Part shown: in pieces, positions 3,882 to 6,140 of the stretch
How positions within the stretch are numbered: the stretch's first letter is position 1
Layout: each line of letters begins with the position of its first letter
Made by a program: the position numbers and the translations under genes
NCBI GenBank assembly: GCA_946617545.1
Contig: CAMOKK010000082.1
Span: 1 to 6,140 of the forward strand
Direction of reading: 5' to 3'
Source of the DNA: an uncultured Bacteroidales bacterium
GTDB taxonomy: Bacteria; Bacteroidota; Bacteroidia; Bacteroidales; UBA932
DNA: 6,140 bases
Notes under the pieces: model-generated
What the model saw: the letters and a program-made list of their open reading frames with translations, nothing else
Told to the model about the DNA's origin: nothing
The model's database searches: none

Positions 3882-6140
3882 TCAAAGGCAGGACATCATG
3901 TCGCTCAGGAGCCCGCCGGAGGTCTGGCGGGTTCCTGCGCCCGCGCCCTGGATGAGCATGGGCGAGGGGTAATCCGCCGTGGTGATGAGGATGGCGTTGT
4001 CCGTTCCCTTGAGCGCATACAGCGGGCTTTCGGGCCCTATTTCCTGCAGGCCGATGGCGGCTTTTCCCCCGGCTTCCACCTGGGCTACGTAGCGGAGGAC
4101 GCGGCCGGCGGCCTGTGCCTTGGCATAGCGCTGGGCCATATCCTGCGGGATGGGTTGGAGGGAGACTTGCGACTCTTCCAGCGGAATGCCCGCCATACGG
4201 CTCAGGATGAGAGTCTTGCGGAGGACGTCGCGTCCGGAGAGGTCCGTCATGGGGTCCGGCTCCGTGTAGCCCTTCTGCCGGGCGTCTTCCACCAGGGCGT
4301 CCCAATCGGCCCCTTTGTAATTGTCCAAGAGGTAGTTGAGGGTGCCGGAGAGCACGGCTTCCACCTTTTGGAGCCGGTCTCCGCTGCAGGCTACGCGCTG
4401 CAGGGTTTCCAGGACGGGCAGGGCGGCGCCCACGGTGGTCTCGAAGCGCAGTTTCACCCCGGCGGCCAGGGCTTCCTGCTGCAGTGAGGCATACTGCTCC
4501 CAGGTGCCCGAGAAGGGGATTTTGTTGCAGGCCACCACATGATAGCCGCTGTGGAAGAGGTCCGGATAACGGAAGCCGGTGAGTTCGCTGGCCGTGCAGT
4601 CCACGAAAATGGGATTTTCCAGGTTCAGGGAGCACAGCGCATCGATGAAGGACCCGGCGCTGCCGTGGCTCAGGAGGCTCTCCGGAGAGTCTATGCCTTC
4701 TGTGTCTATGAAGTATTTCTTGCTGTTGGCCAGGCCGCAGATACGCAGCTCCTTGCCGGTCCTTTGCGCAATGACGGAGGCCTGGGCGCGCAGCATCTCC
4801 ACCAGGGTCCTGCCCACGCGGCCATAGCCGGCGATGAATACCGGTACCACCTCGCGGGAAGTCTTGTCAAAGAAGACATGGTGGATGGCGCGGATGGCCT
4901 CGTCGGCCCGGTCGGAGGGCACAATCACGGAGATGTTCCTTTCCGACGAGCCCTGCGCCGTGGCGCGGACGGGGATGCCGTGGCGGCCCAGGGCGGCCAG
5001 CATCTGCCCGGTGGCGCCGCTGTGGCCCAGGATGTCGTCGCCAATCACGCAGACGATGGAATAGCCCGTCTCCACCTTGAGCGGGTTCAGTTTCCCCAGG
5101 GAAATCTCGTAGGCGAAGCAGCTGTCGGCCGCCTGGCGGGCCTTCTGGGCATCGGCCTGTGCAATGGCGATGCACATGGAGTGTACGGACGAAGCCTGGG
5201 TGATGAGGATGATGTTGATTCCCTTGCGGTAGAGGGCGTCGAAGAGACGGGCGCTGAAACCGGGCACGCCCACCATGCCGCTGCCTTCCAGGGAGATGAG
5301 GGCGATGCCTTCCGAATGGGCCAGGCCGATTACGCCGCCGTCGGCCTGCGGGGGATTCTTCTCCACCAGCGTGCCGGGGTTCTCCGGGCAGAAGGTGTCT
5401 TTTACGTAGATGGGAATTCCCTCGGCCACAACGGGTTGGATGGTGGGCGGGTAAATGACCTTGGCGCCGAAGTGGGAGAGTTCCTGCGCGGCGCGGTAAG
5501 AGATATGGGGAATGGTACGGGCCGACGGGGCCACCTTGGGGTTGGCCGTCATGATGCCGGGCACGTCGGTCCAGATTTCTTCGCGGCGGGCGTGGATGCC
5601 CACGGCGAAGAGGGAGGCGGTGTAGTCGGAGCCGCCGCGGCCCAGCGTGGCGGGACGGCCGTCCTGGTCGCGGGCGATGAAGCCGGGCACGATGAACAGC
5701 TGCGTGCGGGGATGGCTCCCTATGGCATCCTGCACCCGTTTGTAGGTTACGGCGGTATCTACGCTGCCGCCGTGGAGCGTGACAATCTCGCGGGCGTCTA
5801 TCCACTGGCAGGTGATGCCCAAGGACTGGAATTTGTCGGCCAGGATGCGGGTAGAGAAAAGTTCTCCGAAGCTCTGCACGGCGCTCAGGCTGGTGGGGGA
5901 GAGCTCTCCCAGCAGGCGTACCCCTTCCAGGATGCTGGAAAGCTGGTCAAAGTGTCCGTCCACCGTTTCCTGCGTCTTTTCCTGGCAGCTGGCGGGAAGC
6001 AGCTCCCGGATAATCTGGTGATGCCTTTCCTGCAGGGCCCCCAGCCGCGTTTCAAAACTGACTTCCCGGGCGGCGGCCAGCCTGCCCAGGGCGATGAGCT
6101 CGTCCGTGCAGCCGCTGATGGCGGAACTCACCACGATGGT
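3882..6140 (-). CDS. thrA: Bifunctional aspartokinase/homoserine dehydrogenase, 5' end cut by window edge
   Basis: This enzyme catalyses two steps of the aspartate pathway in the cytoplasm: phosphorylation of aspartate, and reduction of aspartate semialdehyde to homoserine. 752 codons are visible (numbered here from base 6140). The frame stays open to the edge, so the true start and the N-terminal KFGGTSV motif, roughly 35 residues, are missing. Aspartokinase domain: SFGELFSTR (90-98), TLGRGGSDYTAS (165-176), WTDVPGIMTANPK (190-202). Two ACT regulatory repeats span about 278-425, implying amino-acid feedback inhibition, usually by threonine. Homoserine dehydrogenase: nucleotide-binding FIAGYGRVGR (435-444), catalytic Lys540 in CNKIP, LSGTLNYLLD (597-606), TEPDP (626-630), and Asp638 and Lys642 in DLSGRDVLRK. 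The C-terminal GAGAGTRQTSGGL motif is intact. There is no frameshift. The valine-coding GTG at 6134 is internal, not a start. The stop TGA (3884-3882) touches the stop of the convergent phosphorylase gene. No threonine gene follows, so thrA is last in its unit. Confidence 0.96.
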   Translation of the reverse strand, partial: TIVVSSAISGCTDELIALGRLAAAREVSFETRLGALQERHHQIIRELLPASCQEKTQETVDGHFDQLSSILEGVRLLGELSPTSLSAVQSFGELFSTRILADKFQSLGITCQWIDAREIVTLHGGSVDTAVTYKRVQDAIGSHPRTQLFIVPGFIARDQDGRPATLGRGGSDYTASLFAVGIHARREEIWTDVPGIMTANPKVAPSARTIPHISYRAAQELSHFGAKVIYPPTIQPVVAEGIPIYVKDTFCPENPGTLVEKNPPQADGGVIGLAHSEGIALISLEGSGMVGVPGFSARLFDALYRKGINIILITQASSVHSMCIAIAQADAQKARQAADSCFAYEISLGKLNPLKVETGYSIVCVIGDDILGHSGATGQMLAALGRHGIPVRATAQGSSERNISVIVPSDRADEAIRAIHHVFFDKTSREVVPVFIAGYGRVGRTLVEMLRAQASVIAQRTGKELRICGLANSKKYFIDTEGIDSPESLLSHGSAGSFIDALCSLNLENPIFVDCTASELTGFRYPDLFHSGYHVVACNKIPFSGTWEQYASLQQEALAAGVKLRFETTVGAALPVLETLQRVACSGDRLQKVEAVLSGTLNYLLDNYKGADWDALVEDARQKGYTEPDPMTDLSGRDVLRKTLILSRMAGIPLEESQVSLQPIPQDMAQRYAKAQAAGRVLRYVAQVEAGGKAAIGLQEIGPESPLYALKGTDNAILITTADYPSPMLIQGAGAGTRQTSGGLLSDMMSCL
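3906..3937 (+). terminator. Strong hairpin 24 bp past the phosphorylase stop, inside thrA
   Basis: The left arm CAGGAGCCCGCC (3906-3917) pairs with GGCGGGTTCCTG (3926-3937) around an eight-base loop, giving a 12-bp stem. The only non-Watson-Crick pair is G3911-T3932. That pair is a stable G-U in plus-strand RNA but an A-C mismatch in the thrA transcript, so the fold favours the plus strand. Its position suits a 3'-end or termination structure for the phosphorylase cluster. No T-run follows, so it is not a classic intrinsic terminator; it could instead stabilise the mRNA end. The bases also encode a conserved glycine-rich thrA motif (residues 735-745), which may explain part of the symmetry. 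Confidence 0.35.

Noticed and set aside
3829..4635. Alternative minus-strand frame over the end of thrA
   Set aside because: Pro/Arg/Gly-rich translation typical of a shifted frame; the thrA frame carries all the homoserine dehydrogenase motifs.
4867..5805. Arg/Pro/His-rich minus-strand frame inside thrA
   Set aside because: Out-of-frame shadow of the aspartokinase and ACT region; low-complexity composition and no domain.
6132..6134. GTG as the thrA start codon
   Set aside because: Codons upstream to the window edge stay open and read as the family strand (TIVVSSAISG), and the essential N-terminal KFGGTSV would lie before it.

Overview
The window most likely comes from a member of the Bacteroidota, probably a GC-rich Bacteroidales. 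The genes are visibly GC-rich at third codon positions and the spacers are AT-rich. The spacer at 998-1311 carries two exact copies of the Bacteroidetes -7 promoter element (TAnnTTTG), one facing each flanking gene, and the start codons lack strong Shine-Dalgarno sequences. I cannot fix the genus from sequence alone.

Layout. A 5'-complete but 3'-cut nicotinate phosphoribosyltransferase gene (pncB, minus strand, 1-997) is divergent from a plus-strand cluster. The 314-bp spacer between them holds both promoters, a perfect 10-1-10 palindrome, a smaller inverted repeat inside the forward promoter, and an AT-rich stretch with a possible 42-codon small ORF. The plus-strand cluster reads: a DUF1295 multi-pass membrane protein (1312-2250), a DeoD-type purine nucleoside phosphorylase starting one base after it (2252-2965), and 28 bp later a uridine-phosphorylase-like nucleoside phosphorylase (2994-3881). 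Its last stop codon directly abuts the stop codon of a convergent minus-strand gene for bifunctional aspartokinase/homoserine dehydrogenase (thrA, 3882-6140). That gene runs off the right edge without its first few dozen codons. No spacer exists between these two genes, and a strong plus-strand hairpin lies just inside the thrA 3' end.

How the genes work together. The two phosphorylases split purine and (probably) pyrimidine nucleosides into free base and pentose-1-phosphate. PncB makes nicotinate mononucleotide from nicotinate for NAD synthesis. The left two thirds can therefore be read as a nucleobase/nucleoside salvage neighbourhood, with a membrane enzyme-like protein of unknown role in the same transcript. 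ThrA belongs to a separate unit for threonine, methionine and lysine-branch biosynthesis.

The genes themselves are ordinary housekeeping genes with intact active sites. I found no phage, CRISPR, insertion-sequence or defence genes. The parts worth a second look are the divergent spacer (palindrome, small ORF or small RNA) and the zero-gap convergent junction.
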